DNA from: Ailanthus altissimus
Taxonomy: Eukaryota > Streptophyta > Magnoliopsida > Sapindales > Simaroubaceae
Assembly (NCBI GenBank): GCA_946807835.1
Contig: OX327710.1
Location: 11,086,501-11,150,500 of the forward strand
DNA: 64,000 nucleotides
Direction: 5' to 3'
The notes beneath the pieces are model-generated. The model did not search any database. It was not told where the DNA came from and saw only the letters and a list, made by a program, of their open reading frames with translations. The stretch's first letter is position 1; every line of letters starts with the position of its first letter. Shown here piece after piece: positions 46,261 to 57,667 of this stretch. The position numbers were made by a program, and so were the translations under genes.

Positions 46261-46710
46261 ATCTTTGTCATTCTTTTTAAGTTTTTGGTGTACTTAAAGT
46301 TTCTGTGTGGATGCTTTTCGGTGACAAGCCTTCTGTTCAGATGTATTCTAGCGATCATTTATGTATTTTAATTTTTGCACTTCAACTGGTGAGTCTTTAT
46401 TCCCCTTTTGTTTCTCAACTTTCTCAACTATGCTTATTTTTTTCTATATTGTTCATGTTTTCTCATAAACCATCACATCCAAAATCTGAATACGGCTTGT
46501 TTTTTTTGGTCTTTTTCTCTTTTTGGTGTGATTTTTTTACGTCTTTTCCCGTTGTATCGTGTTAGTTTCTTTGGAAAAATATATTTTCATGGTATAAGAA
46601 TGTAAAAATAACTTAGATTTAGGACATCCAATCATTGATATGATTGTTAAGGAAGACGCTGACAACCCTGAAGTCTCACTTATCAGAAGGATAAGGCCAG
46701 TAAAAGTGAT

Positions 46711-49202
46711 ATGGCCTCTACTTCTCTCGCTATTATTAATGATGTTGAGCTGGTCTCAATTCTAGGTGAGGACAAACTAGAGGTCGATCTTGAGGACCCT
46801 ACTCAAGAGCTTCTAGGGCCTATTGAGTTCATTACGTTTGAACTAGAAAGAAGATACCAAATATCTAGGATGACTCATAAGGACTTGGACTCATTAAGAG
46901 CAACCAATAATATTCCTGAGACCGTGACCCTCAGGTTTCCCACCCCTGATAATTTTTCAAGCAGCCCATAGATGAGGAGGTGGAAATCCACGTAGAATTC
47001 CTAAAGCTCAGGCTCCCCATACAACCTTACTTTGCAAAAATGCTAGCTCGTCTAGGAGTAGCCCCCTCTCAGTTAATTCCCAATTCTTGAAGGGTCTTGG
47101 TCGCTCTTTACATTCTTTCGACAAAGGTAGAGTTGTCCTTACCCCATTACTAGGAATTACGTCACCTCAACTATTTTAGAAGCAGTGTTGAAGGGTAGAG
47201 GGATTTTTACTATCTATCATTCCATGGCCTCTAGAACCCTATTCCCAGTTGTCCCTCTTCTGTTAAGAGTTGGAAGGGAACTATTATTTGCTGGGAGTGA
47301 GTGGGGTAAGGTAATCCCTAAATGAAGTGGAGGGAAACTATATCATCCCCTTAAATTTTTTAATGATTATAGATCTTTCTTGCTTCCTTTTTTGATTCTT
47401 TTGTATACAGCTTTTTCTTTCCTTTTTCTTATAATAACACTTTGTATTTCAAAGACTTAGGCAACTGATTATGACATGTTTGAGAATAGACGTGCTCAGA
47501 TAGAAGTTGCACTTGCATATATATTACATGTGCAAGATCTATTATCATAACCAGCCTCGTTCAATTAGGTTTAATACACACAGTTCTCAGTGAAACACGT
47601 CGGTGTAGTAACTAAATTAATACTTAAACCCTTTGTAATCTAAGCTACTATTTTCATTTCTTAACTTTATAATATTCTTCTTTACAGGGATGGCTGAGCA
47701 AGGTGGCAGCAATAGGAGAAAGAGAAGCCGAAAAGGGAAGGGCCCTACTCATGTAATATTGGACAATGTTATGAGGCTCTTGTTCAGCCGAGAAAGGAAG
47801 GTCAATGAGACTTTAACTTGGACAATGTTATGAGGCTCTTGTTTAACTGAGAAGGGAAGGGCCGAGGTAGGGCCCTACTTATGGAGGACGTGGACCAGCT
47901 GGTCAAGTCAGTAGGGGTTAAGAGAGTCCCCAAGAAGGAAGGAACACGAGCTCCTTTCCCATTTAGATTATCCCTCAGGGTAAGAGCCAGTCTACTCTTC
48001 ATTCTGTTCAAGCCAACCCTCAGGGTAGAAGCCAGGCCACCCTGCGTTCTTCACTTATTACTTTCCAAAGTAGGGGCCAGACCTCCCAAGTGCGAGCATC
48101 TGGGCAAGCATCCCAACCTGTACAGTAAATTGGGGCAATAAGTTCGAGAGGCTTAAGTGAGCCCTTGATAAGTGAGGGTCCTCCTCTGACCGTCACTCCC
48201 AGTGTACCGATCCCAAAAATAAGGGATGACCTGGCCTTCATGCTACCAATCATGCAAAAGTTAGAGCACTATATTAATCCTACCTGGGTGGCCCAGGTCT
48301 TTGCATTAGACTCTATTACTGGGTTCTTTGCTGCAATAAGATCTACTCTCGATGTAAGGCTTTTTTTTTTTCTTTTTTAGTTTGGTTGTATCTCTTTTTT
48401 ACATACTAATTGGGTTTCTTTTATTTACAATCTGCTTTCCTCTTTTCTCTGTTTTGAACGGAGTTTTTAGAGATAGTGGTAAGGGCTAACCAAGTTGAAG
48501 ACTTGAGCAAGCAAGGCATACGACTTTGCAAGCTAAAAAGAAGGCAGATCAAGAGCATGAAAAAGCACATAAATTGAAGGCCTTCAGACCAGCCAAGTTG
48601 AAGATGAGGGTATGGTCTCTAAGCTGGAGCGCCAAAAAAGGTGAAAGGAGTAAAAGATGGCTAACTCATTGGCCATCGCAGAAAGCCGATCTGTTGAGCT
48701 TGTGAACTAGAATGATGAGTTAGAGAGGCAACTCAGCAAAAAAGTGAGTAGATCATACAGATCATGAGCAATCTGGATGCTCATGTTAAAGAGCTTCGAG
48801 GCTGCTAGTCAGTTAGCCATTCAAAAGGCTTCCATCAAGGTGCAAGTAAAGGCTTCCAGAGGTTGATCTCTATGTTCGAAGAAAGCTACCCAGACATAGA
48901 CCAGCAGTGGATGTAAGACATGGTTTCCAGGGCCAAGCTCCTAAAGGAGAAACTTCTCATGCTCATAAGGCCGAAACGGCAAACTTTGCGCTGATTGTGA
49001 AGGTTATTGATGTTTTTTCCCCTACCTAGACATCTGTTTAGATCATACTCTACAAATTGATGCTGCTTAAACTGTTCCTGAAGCTCTAGTTGATGCGGCT
49101 TAGGGCAAGGCTCCCTAGGTCGTTTCCTTTATTATCGACGTAGATCCGGGAAGTGCTACAATTTTGGACTTAGAGTCCACTGATACCACGCCTGCCAATT
49201 AA
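46711..49202 (+). pseudogene. Antisense extra ORF of the Tat element (plant transposase-like / gypsy-type ORF), multi-exon, broken
   Basis: The 86-codon open start (46711-46971) reads MASTSLAIINDVELVSILG and includes DLDSLRATNNIPETVTLRFP. After a frameshift near 46960 the frame continues with HVEFLKLRLPIQPYFAKML and ARLGVAPSQLIPNS. This matches the domain of plant 'putative gypsy-type transposon' proteins found in Tat extra ORFs. Probable introns: one ending at TTTACAG (47687) and one at 48354-48470 (GAT/GTAAGG ... TTTTTAG). The 47.69-48.35 kb part is basic then has a Pro-rich stretch (ISEGPPLTVTPSVPIPK). The last exon is coiled-coil (VEDLSKQGIRLCKLKRRQ) and has MFEESYPDIDQQWM near 48870. Its function in retrotransposons is unknown. 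Several stops make this copy inactive. Confidence 0.7.
47735..47885. repeat. Direct duplication inside the antisense ORF, ~65-bp repeats
   Basis: TTGGACAATGTTATGAGGCT followed by CTTGTT occurs at 47758 and 47818, and GGGCCCTACTCATG/GGGCCCTACTTATG at 47740 and 47871. The duplication shifts or lengthens the reading frame in this copy. Confidence 0.85.
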
Positions 49203-49830
49203 GCTGTTCTTTTTTTTTTTTTTTAATTTTCTATTTGTTTTATTTCATGTCTTTTATAAAAACTGAACCACATTACTTGAATTATATTTTTACTTGTAAT
49301 TTTTTTTAAATGAATGCTAAGCTCCTTATGTTTTTCACATAACCTGCTTTTACTCGCCTTTAACAATTTTTCTACTTAATTTTTTGTTCTATGAGTGATA
49401 TTTTGTTGTTACAAACCTACTTCTCCTATATAAATAGCTAATGACAAATATTATGCTCAAGGAAATCCTGCTCGGGCCCTTACAAGATGATTTATATATG
49501 AATCAGTTTAAGTCGCGTAGTATAGTTTAAAAAGGATTGTTTGGAAAAGATCATACTCGGATCAATTCAAGCAAGTTTATTAGAATAAAGGGTAATTTTA
49601 AACATTGATAACAAGTATATCAATAAGAAGTCTACTCAAATATGTAGGACTTGTTAAATATATTAAAGAATGACATACTAATCGAATAATGTTGAGCAAA
49701 TTAGTAGATGTTTACTTAACTTTCAAGGTATGCTGGTTGCTTTGAATCAAATACAGAGCAATTCCTTTCTTGGTTGTTATCCCTTTAAGGGGACCTTCAA
49801 TGAGTATTAATTTTTGTTCATATAAGTTTT
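49203..49830. other. AT-rich spacer between antisense ORF and tandem array
   Basis: No ORF. Downstream of the extra ORF stop there is a T run (49209-49224) and plain sequence leading to the array. Confidence 0.5.
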
Positions 49831-50270
49831 AAGTAACCGCTTGAGTGCTATATCCCTGTGGAGACTACCTTTAAAAGTGTCAACCTTTTTCCTAGGCAAC
49901 CTCTTGAGTGCCACACCCTTGTAGAAACTACTTCTAAGAGTGTTACCCTACCTGACTATCTTTAGGTAACTCCTTGAGTGTTAACCTCTACAATGACTAC
50001 CTCTATAACGTTGGCCTGTCTTCTAGGTAGATTTTTGGTCAACCTCTTGAGTGTCATACCTTTGTATGAACTACCTCTAAAAGTGTTACCCTACCCAACT
50101 GATCTTGAGATAACCCCTTGAGTGTTTCACCATTTCAGAGACTACCTCTAAGAGTGTTACCCCGCTCGAATGATCTTAGGTAACCTCTTGAGTATCGCAC
50201 CCTTACAGAGACTACTCTAAAGGTGTTATCCCCTCTTTTTGATTGTAAGAAACCTCTTGAGCACCATACC
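49830..50270. repeat. Tat 70-bp tandem array, first part (about six units)
   Basis: Unit: GGTAACCTCTTGAGTG-C-CACCC-TATAGAGACTACCTCTAAGAG-GTTACCC plus a ~15-20-bp variable spacer. Period ~70-75 bp. Each unit has an imperfect inverted repeat (CTCTAAGAGTGTTACC against GGTAACCTCTTGAG). The array is cut by a solo LTR at 50271 and resumes at 53051. Confidence 0.9.
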
Positions 50271-53050
50271 TGTAATATCCAATCCCTATTAGTAGTATTG
50301 GCACCTAGATTTCGGTATAGAGCAGTAAAGACACCGTAGGGTTACTCGATTTTAACCTTATTAGAAATATTTTCTTTATCATGTGCGTGAGAGATATTAG
50401 ACCTAATTTGGTGATTTCACACTTGATTGAAGCGCCAGACGACCTTAGAATATTTTTGAAAATTTTCTCTATTGGCTTGGAAAAGGAAATTATACTTTAC
50501 TACATCAATTTTCATTTAAGGGTGATGTATGGAACAAGTCTTTATTGAGAAATATAATCCATATATTAGAGAATGGACCAATTAGAAGAAATCTCATGGA
50601 TTGCCAAGTTGAAAATTCTAGTTAGTTCTTTGGACTATTCTAACTAGATAGTTACAAATGAACTAATTACATAATTAGTTTTGAACTAATGACAAATTAG
50701 TAATTTTGAGTAAGTTTAAGGGCAAAATGATCAATTGAGAGAGCACTATATATATGTTGAAAGTGTGTAGAATTTTCAAGTGATCAAAAAGCAAACACTT
50801 AGAGTAAAAGAGAGCAAATTCGAGCTTGAAAGGTGGTGCTGCTACAGTGACCTTTCAAGTTTTTTTTCATAATTTTTCATGCTTAATCAAGGAAAAATAA
50901 GGTTACATACCAATCCCTAAGATCAATTGAAGTCTCCATTAGTGAAAATTCAAGAAAAAGTGGTAAGAAAAGCATTGTTTTATGAGTTTGATAGTGAGCT
51001 TTCAATAATGCTTCAATTGATATTCTTGTGTGTATTATTGGTTTAGATTGAGTTGAATTCTAGTGAGAAACTTGAAGGAGTCATCAATTTGAAGAAATTG
51101 GCAAGGTAAGAATGAGGGTTTTTGGTGATTTTGATGTAGAGATTTCAATTGGTTGTAATTAGGGCTTTAGAATGAAATTGGCTTGATTTTATTGTAATTG
51201 GAATAAGAAATTGAGAAAAGAAATGTGTTGGAACCTAGGGTAAAATTCTGCCACTTTAGGGAAGTTAAAGATTGAGTGGTGTTTTAATTGAGTTGTTGTG
51301 TGTAAATGGTGCATATTGTAATTGAATGTAAATGGTTGATGGAAAAACCAAAAATGAAGAAAATTGGACATAATTGTCCATTTTATAAAGGTGAAGGGCA
51401 ATTATGTCCAACTAAGTTATAAGGCGTTCAATAATTTTTAGGGCGCCGGATGGTGAGTTAGATTAGATTAAATGGCTCAGTAAATAAAAATCAAGAAGTA
51501 GTATACATCCGAGCTTTATATGCCGATTAGGGCATTTAGTAGTTAAATGAGATTTTAGCATTCGATTTGGTTCTAAATGTCATTTATGGTGCATAGGTGA
51601 AGATAACCGAGAGTGGTAACAGGAGCAGAAATCGGGAGCAAAATTAAGCGCGGAGCACTTGTGAGCGAAAATTTGCCATTTCTTTTGTTTTTCGTTTATT
51701 ATGTTTTCGCATAATGAATATGTATGTTTTATGAGCTTTCGATGTATAAACATGATTTATGATCTTGATATATATTCATACACATGCTTTTATATGTTTG
51801 ATTTGAGAAACAATTTTAAAATTTCTGCATTTGTTTTAAAGGCTATTGGTACCCTTAGATTATAGTAGTGATGATTGTATTAGACCCGGCCAGTATATCT
51901 CATGCACATGGGCAGGTTTTGGGGGTGTGTCACTAACTCCGGGAAGTCGGGATGTCGAGTCATGTGAGTCGCCCTATGTGTATGGGGTATTGTCTCGCTA
52001 TATGTATGCGATATAGGATTTCGCTGCATAGCCAATGAGATGTCTTAAGATGTCATTGCGGGTGCTGCTAGTTGAGGTGCCTCATGACCTACTCATGTGT
52101 GCGGTGCTAGTTGAGTCGCTGCGTGAGTATAGAGCTTTAGGGTCACCATTGGTATAATTTAGAAAAAAAATGGTCAAGCGAGGACTTTACTAGATTTTGA
52201 TTTACCAATAGCATTTATGCATTCATATGCACACAGTATTTATTATGTTATATAGATTCTGAATATTATTTTCCAAAGATGTAGATAAAACGCGCTCGGC
52301 AAGATTTCATTAGCATATGATATTAGAAACTGTTTTACAGCTTTACATCAGTTTTAGAAGCATGATTTCTGCATGTACTTTAGAATTTGCTATTTATACA
52401 AAATGTTATTTTGCTTGAAATCTTAATTACACTCACTAAGCTCCTTTAGCTCACTCTTTTTGTGTTTTATGTTTTCTAAACACCCTTTTCCAGGTACAGG
52501 TCTCGATACGCAAGCTGCTGATTCTCTTATTGCTGAGTAGTGGGCCGAATCTGAAGATCATTCTTTATACATGTAAATGTGCTAAATAGCACCCTTTACT
52601 TTATGCATAATAGCGGTAGGTATATATATTTATATGTATGTTTTGAACTAACAAGAAGAGATTTCGATATTATGATGGTCGTTTTTGCTTTTTATGATTA
52701 TGCTTATTTTGTAATTCAAATGAAACAATTGAGTTGTGTTGGATTTAATTTGGAAAGAACCGGAGGTTCAATTTGGTAGTATTGAGAAGTGTTTGAAATA
52801 GAAATGAAATTTCTTTGCAGGTTTTATATGAATTTTCAGGAAAAAAAAAAACTCTGCCCATTTTTTTGTTAAAATTAAGATGTTATTTTCATGTATATTA
52901 CAAGACTTTCTCAGTAGTAGCAAGAACTAAAAAGGGATTCGCCTCGAAAAAATTTCTCAACTTACCTAGTTATATTCTAAGGAACTTCCATCGAGGTGCC
53001 CGGCAGGCCTCTAGGACCTACAGTAGAGGGTCTTAGGGCGGGTCTTATCA
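50271..53050 (+). mobile_element. Solo Ty3/gypsy LTR (chromovirus-like), 2780 bp, TSD ATACC/ATACA
   Basis: Starts TGTAATATCC and ends GGTCTTATCA. The 5-bp flanks ATACC (50266-50270) and ATACA (53051-53055) match at four of five positions. Joining the flanks restores the tandem unit. A TATA-like box lies near 50750 (CACTATATATATG), and the end region has GGGTCTTAGGGCGGG, as in chromoviral LTRs. No gag or pol domain is present; the short frames in it have no motif. Confidence 0.83.
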
Positions 53051-53590
53051 ATACATTTGTAGAGACTACCTCTAAGAGCATCAAACATGTTGTTGTCTGA
53101 TCTTGGGTGACCCCTTTAGTGTCGCACCTCTATAGGGAATACCTCTAAGAGTGTTTACCTTCTTGGTAGATTCCTGGGCAACTTTTTGAGTGCTACACCC
53201 CTATAGAGACTACCTTTAAGAGCGTTACCCTGTCCGGTGACCTTGGATAACCTCTTGGGTGCAGCACCTTTATAAGGACTACCTCTAATAGTATTATCCC
53301 ATTTTCTCAACTATAGGTAACCTCTTGAGTGCCGCACCCATATAGAGACTATCTCTAAGAGCATCAACCCTACTACTGTCTAATCTTGGGTGACCCATTG
53401 AGTGCTGCATCTCCACAGGGACTACCTCTAAGAGCGTTCACTTTTTTAGTAGATTTCTGGGCAATCTTTTGAGTGTCGTACCCCTATAGAGACTACCTCT
53501 AAGAGCGTTACCCTGCCTGACTGATCTTAGGTGATCTCTTGAGAACCGTAGCTCTATAAGGACTACCTCTAAGGGTGTTATCCAGTGTTC
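53051..53590. repeat. Tat 70-bp tandem array, second part (about seven units)
   Basis: Continuation of the array at 49830-50270, with the same period and the same hairpin potential. Units differ by ~15-25%, so the array is old or was never homogenised. Confidence 0.9.
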
Positions 53591-53785
53591 ATAATTTTTC
53601 TATTTACAAGTTTAAGTATGAGCAGCCATTTAATTTGAAAAATATGCAAGAAAATTATTTTATTTACAACATTTTGTTCAAGTATACACGGTACATGTAA
53701 ATATTTTATTGCAAGAAAATAATACAAGTTTTATGGGTAATACTTTTTCAACAATTCAACATTCCAGTACTTTTTTACCATTCGT
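53591..53785. other. Spacer between tandem array and Tat pol end
   Basis: AT-rich, no feature recognised. The pol stop cannot be placed exactly. Confidence 0.5.
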
Positions 53786-54900
53786 TAATCAACCCCTTCA
53801 AGTTTATATGCTCCATTTACTTGTCCGATAACTTTTGAGGGCCCTCTCAGGTCGGTCCAAGGATTCCATCTGCCAGGTTCCTTGTATTTAGGACAATTCT
53901 TCTCAGTTCTTCGTCACAATCTGAGAATTTCCACTCCTTAACTTTCTTGTTGTAGTACCTAGCAATCCTTTGTTGATAAGCTATTACTCAAATATGGGCC
54001 TCTTCTCTCAGCTGTTCAACCAAATCTAGGTTTCCTTTGATCAGCTCGTTATTAGTGGCCTCTGAAAAATGCAGCACTTGATGTATTGGTGTCCTGGTCT
54101 TAGAAGGGATTAGTACTTTATAATCGAAGGCTAATCGGAATAAGATTTCACTAATGACTGTCTTGCTCATAGTTCTAAGAGCCCATAATACTTTAGGCAG
54201 CTCATCTACCCATCCTCCTTTCCTATCAGTCAGCTTCTTCTTTAACAGCTTTTTGATGCTCTTATTGGAAAATTATACCTGACCGTTGGTTTTATAGTAG
54301 GCTAGTAATATGAACAGTAGTTGCACTCTCAACTATTGGCAAAAGTCCTTGAAGTTATTGTTATCAAACTACTACCAATTATCAGTGATGATTGTACAAG
54401 GGATTCCATATTGACACATCACATTTCTCCAAATAAAATTTAGTACACTGTTTTCGATGATCTTGGAAAGCTGTTCGGCCTCAATCAATTTGGTAAAGTA
54501 ATCCACTGTCACAACTTCATATTTACAGGATCTTCTTTCCTGAGGTAAAAGACCTATAAAATTCAGCCCTCATTGCATGAACGACCACGGTCTTGTCATC
54601 ATAATCAACTTTTTAGCTGGTGCCTGCAATTTTTTTGTAAAACTTTGACATGCATCACAGTGTCTGACTAACTTTTTAGTATCTTTGAGAACTGCAGGAC
54701 AATTGTAGCCAGTTTTGAACACTCTTTGAGCAAGTGCTTTTATCCTAGAATGATCGCCACAATTTTCCTAATGGAATTCTTTAAAAACCTTTTTTGCCAC
54801 TTCTGGTCCCAAGTACCTTATATAAGGATGGAAGAAGCCATACCTATATAATATCCCATCAATAACTGAATACTGTGTTGTTCGATATTTGAGTTTGCAG
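53786..54900 (-). pseudogene. Tat integrase, C-terminal part and core
   Basis: An open frame at 53988-54170 reads RLAFDYKVLIPSKTRTPIHQ and ATNNELIKGNLDLVEQLREE. This is the gypsy integrase tail (usual form 'LAYGTEAVIPVEI-P--R', then 'ELL--NLDLLEE-RE'). Nearer 53.85 kb comes LGPTxEGPxK, the 'WEGPY' motif. The core between 54.2 and 54.9 kb has CGTCDAC-type remnants (CDACQSF, near 54650) and YGIPCTIITD near 54390, with ITD giving a catalytic Asp. Many stops separate the blocks. Confidence 0.8.
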
Positions 54901-55600
54901 GCTTCTCGTTTATTTGCTAGAGATCTTATTTTGGTTGTTGTCTTTGATCGGATCTATCTAACTAGGCTGAGGGTCGATCTGCATGACCTATTCTTACTCC
55001 TCCTAAATGCTTGGCATGGGGATGAATTCTATGAGGACTATTTGAGGCAACCGAACTTCTTCATTAAAGGCTAGCTAAGCTATAACATCTGTTTGGTGAT
55101 TTTCACTCATTGGGATCAATTCCATTCTGACTTCATTATACTGGTTTATTAAGTTTCTAACTTTTATGAAATAAGCCACCATATTTTCTTCTTGGGCTTC
55201 AAAGTCACCATTTACCTGGTTCACCATTAGCTCAAAGGTCACTTTTCACTAGTACGTCTGTGGCCGCTACTGCCTGAGCCCCCTTCAATCCAACTAAAAC
55301 ACTCGAGCTAGATGGCATAACTAATCTCATAGCCCTCCGGGCTGACAAAGATGATCCCCACTCTGTACCCTTGAAATTTGGATGCCCCATCAATGTAGAG
55401 TACCCAAGCTGTGCTTTTCTCAGAGGACTCCTCTTCTAGTTCCTCTACTTCCATACCCCTACATGTGCATTCAGCCATGAAATCTGCTAAGCTCTACCCA
55501 TTAACAGCTGTTCGGGGCTTGTACTATATGTTAAACTTGCTCAACTCTACTGATCACCTAACTAAATGACCCGACAAGTCTGGTTTATACAGAATCTACC
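54901..55600 (-). pseudogene. Tat second RNase H-like domain / linker
   Basis: The minus strand shows AWVLYIDGASKFQGY near 55370-55400, followed by VLIGLKGAQAVAAT near 55260-55290. This fits the second (archaeal-type) RNase H domain of Tat elements, which begins 'W-LYVDGASN--G-GAG--L'. The first Asp is readable. Frames are broken, and the 61-codon + strand frame at 54889-55074 is a shadow. Confidence 0.6.
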
Positions 55601-56380
55601 TTAGCAAGTGATTAATTAAAATTACGATTATGTGGGCTTGGAATTACAATTGTAATTTTTTTTCCTGACATTATTAAGGTCAGCACCAATTTTTCTGCAG
55701 AGGGGTACTTGCTCTCTGGATCAGTATAGGCTTTATTGATATAATAGATTGGTCGTTGGACTCCCTCCTCATCTTTAACCAGTACAGAGCTTACTGCTTG
55801 GTCTGAAACACCCAAGTATAGCACAAGTTCATCTTCCTAAGCAGAAATAGTGAGATGGACAGGCTAAGAGAGGTAAGTCTTGAGTTGTTAGAAAGCATCC
55901 TTACATTCTAGGGTCCATTGATTCTTTTATCTTCTTTTTACTCCTTACAAAAATTCAAAGCACTTATTAGTGGCTCGGGAAATAAACCTGCTTAAAGCTA
56001 CTACCCATCCTGTGAGCTACTAAATTTTCTTAACCATGTTGGGAGACTTCATCTTGAGAATAGCCCAAACTTTGTCTAGGTTGGCTTCTAGTCCCTTTTT
56101 GCTAACCATAACACCCAAACACTTACTAGATTTAACCCCGAAGGTATACTTCTCAGAGTTCATCTTCATATTATTCTTCCTTAGAAATTTGAAGATCTCT
56201 CTTAAGTCATTCTCATGGTTAACGGCTTTTATGGACTTAGCTATCATATCATATACGTAAATTTCTATGTATTTACCTATTAGAGGCCTGAACAACTTGT
56301 TCACTAGTCTTTGGTAGGTGGCTCCTGCATTTTTTAAGCCAAATAGCATCACCTTATAGTAATTTGTCCTCTAATGAGTC
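55601..56380 (-). pseudogene. Tat RNase H and reverse transcriptase C-terminal half
   Basis: RNase H is in an open frame at 55612-55824: LYLGVSDQAVSSVLVKDEEG, VQRPIYYINKA and YPSAEKLVLTLIMS. RT is in a 110-codon frame at 56020-56352: LFGLKNAGATYQRLVNKLF, IEIYVYDMIAKS (catalytic YVDD changed to YVYD), then FLRKNNMKMNSEKYTFGV and CLGVMVSKKGLEANLDKV. This is a textbook Tat RT/RNase H, but the RT has lost a catalytic Asp and is dead. Confidence 0.9.
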
Positions 56381-57660
56381 ATGAAGGATATTTTTTCCTA
56401 GTCTAAAGGAAACATTAGAATTTGATTGTAGCCAAAGGATGTATCCATGAAGCTGAGTAGCTCATACCCTACAGTAGAATTAATCAACTAATCTATCTTG
56501 GGACTGGAAAACTATCCTTAGGGCATGCCTTGTGTTAAATCAATGAATTCGACGCATATCTTCTACTTCCTGTTAGCCTTCTTAACCATAAAAATATTGG
56601 CCAACCAGTTTAGATAATTGACTTCCCTGATGAATCATGTGAACCATAAATTTTTTACTTCTATCATCACTAATTTGTTCTTTTCTTGATTGAATATTCT
56701 TCTCTTCTACTTGATCGATAGGAAGGTCAAATTTATAACTAACCTATAGAAGGCCAGAGCAGGATCTATTCATGGCATATCCTTATGGGACCGTGCAAAT
56801 ATATCTTTGAATTCTTATACCAGCATGGTTAACCCCTTTCTAACCTCAGTTTCTAGCTGAGAGTCATTCTTAACCATTTTCTCTAGCGCGTCAGGTTTGA
56901 CTTAAACTGAACTCAATTCCTCCACTAGCTCAAGTGACCCCTTAGTCTCTCCACGTGGATCAATAGTAGACATGCAAAAAGTCCTCTTAGCTTATATAGT
57001 ATTGCAACTCCTGCCATTTTCTGATCTTCTGCTACTACTCTTATCCCCTCTTCGACTAATAATTTGAGCTTTAGATAATGTATGGACAATGCAGCGTTAG
57101 TGTTTCCCATAAATGGTCGCTTAAGAAGAATATTGTATAGGAACAGCTTGTCTACTCTACAAAGTTGGTCATAACCGTCTTCTCGTATGATTTTTGGCCC
57201 AAATTTATAGAAAGGACCACTATTTCAATTGGCATTACACAACCTTCTCCAAACCCTTGTAATGGAGTTTGGGTTCTCTCCCTATATACAAATTTTTATT
57301 TTTAATTCATTCAGGGTTTCTTTAAAAATTATGTTGGTTGAACTGTTTGAGTCAACAAAAAACCCCCATTAACCTCAATTCTAACCATATGCACTGCCAC
57401 TACAAGCGCATCATTGTAAGGGTAGCTTACTTATTGGGCATCTTTCTTGGTGATCATTATAGGAACCTATTGCTGCTGTCACAATTTCTTAGTTAAGGGC
57501 ATATTGCATATGGCTTGATGCCCTATTATGGTATAACGCAGACCAGCTCTTCGGGTTTGTCTGTTGCTCTACTCTTTTACCCTTGTTGGAGACTTCATTG
57601 AGCAAGTCACTATTCTTAATGGCTTCAAAAACATCTTCTAATGGGACAGCCAAAAAGAGG
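56381..57660 (-). pseudogene. Tat gag end, protease region and RT N-terminal half
   Basis: From 57660 downward: gag tail (PLEDVFEAIKNSDLLNEV, 57590-57650) and a knuckle-like YHNRASSH near 57520, lacking its cysteines. The protease region follows with no readable D-S/T-G. The linker at 56925-57110 has YLKLKLLVEEGIRVVAEDQK. RT entry near 56780 has KDIFARSHKDMPWIDPAL, then FIREVNYLNWLANIFMVKKA near 56600-56650 and SFMDTSFGYNQI near 56440. Motif order is Tat-like. Confidence 0.82.
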
Positions 57661-57667
57661 AAGTTTC

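Larger units (their letters stand above)
45000..57667 (-). mobile_element. Large Ty3/gypsy Tat-lineage retrotransposon with antisense extra ORF
   Basis: Minus-strand order: gag end (57660-57450), protease/linker, RT (56.8-56.0 kb), RNase H (55.8-55.6 kb) and integrase (54.9-53.8 kb). A ~70-bp tandem array follows, then an extra ORF on the opposite (+) strand. This layout, with an extra antisense ORF between pol and the 3' LTR, is known in several Tat elements. The 5' LTR and most of gag are cut off at 57668 by copia A2. The 3' limit is uncertain. A 2.78-kb solo LTR interrupts the tandem array. Confidence 0.85.

Noticed and set aside
46147..46605. Three overlapping + strand frames rich in Phe/Leu/Ser before the Tat antisense ORF
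   Set aside because: They reflect a T/C-rich leader. They overlap in different frames and have no recognisable domain.
47881..48253. Overlapping frames on both strands of the antisense ORF (86 and 77 codons)
   Set aside because: They arise from the GC-richer body of the Tat extra ORF. The minus-strand frame has no independent motif.
49830..53590. Regular ~70-bp repeats with inverted repeats, superficially CRISPR-like
   Set aside because: Units are contiguous, degenerate and lack unique spacers of constant length. They lie inside a plant retrotransposon and there are no cas genes.
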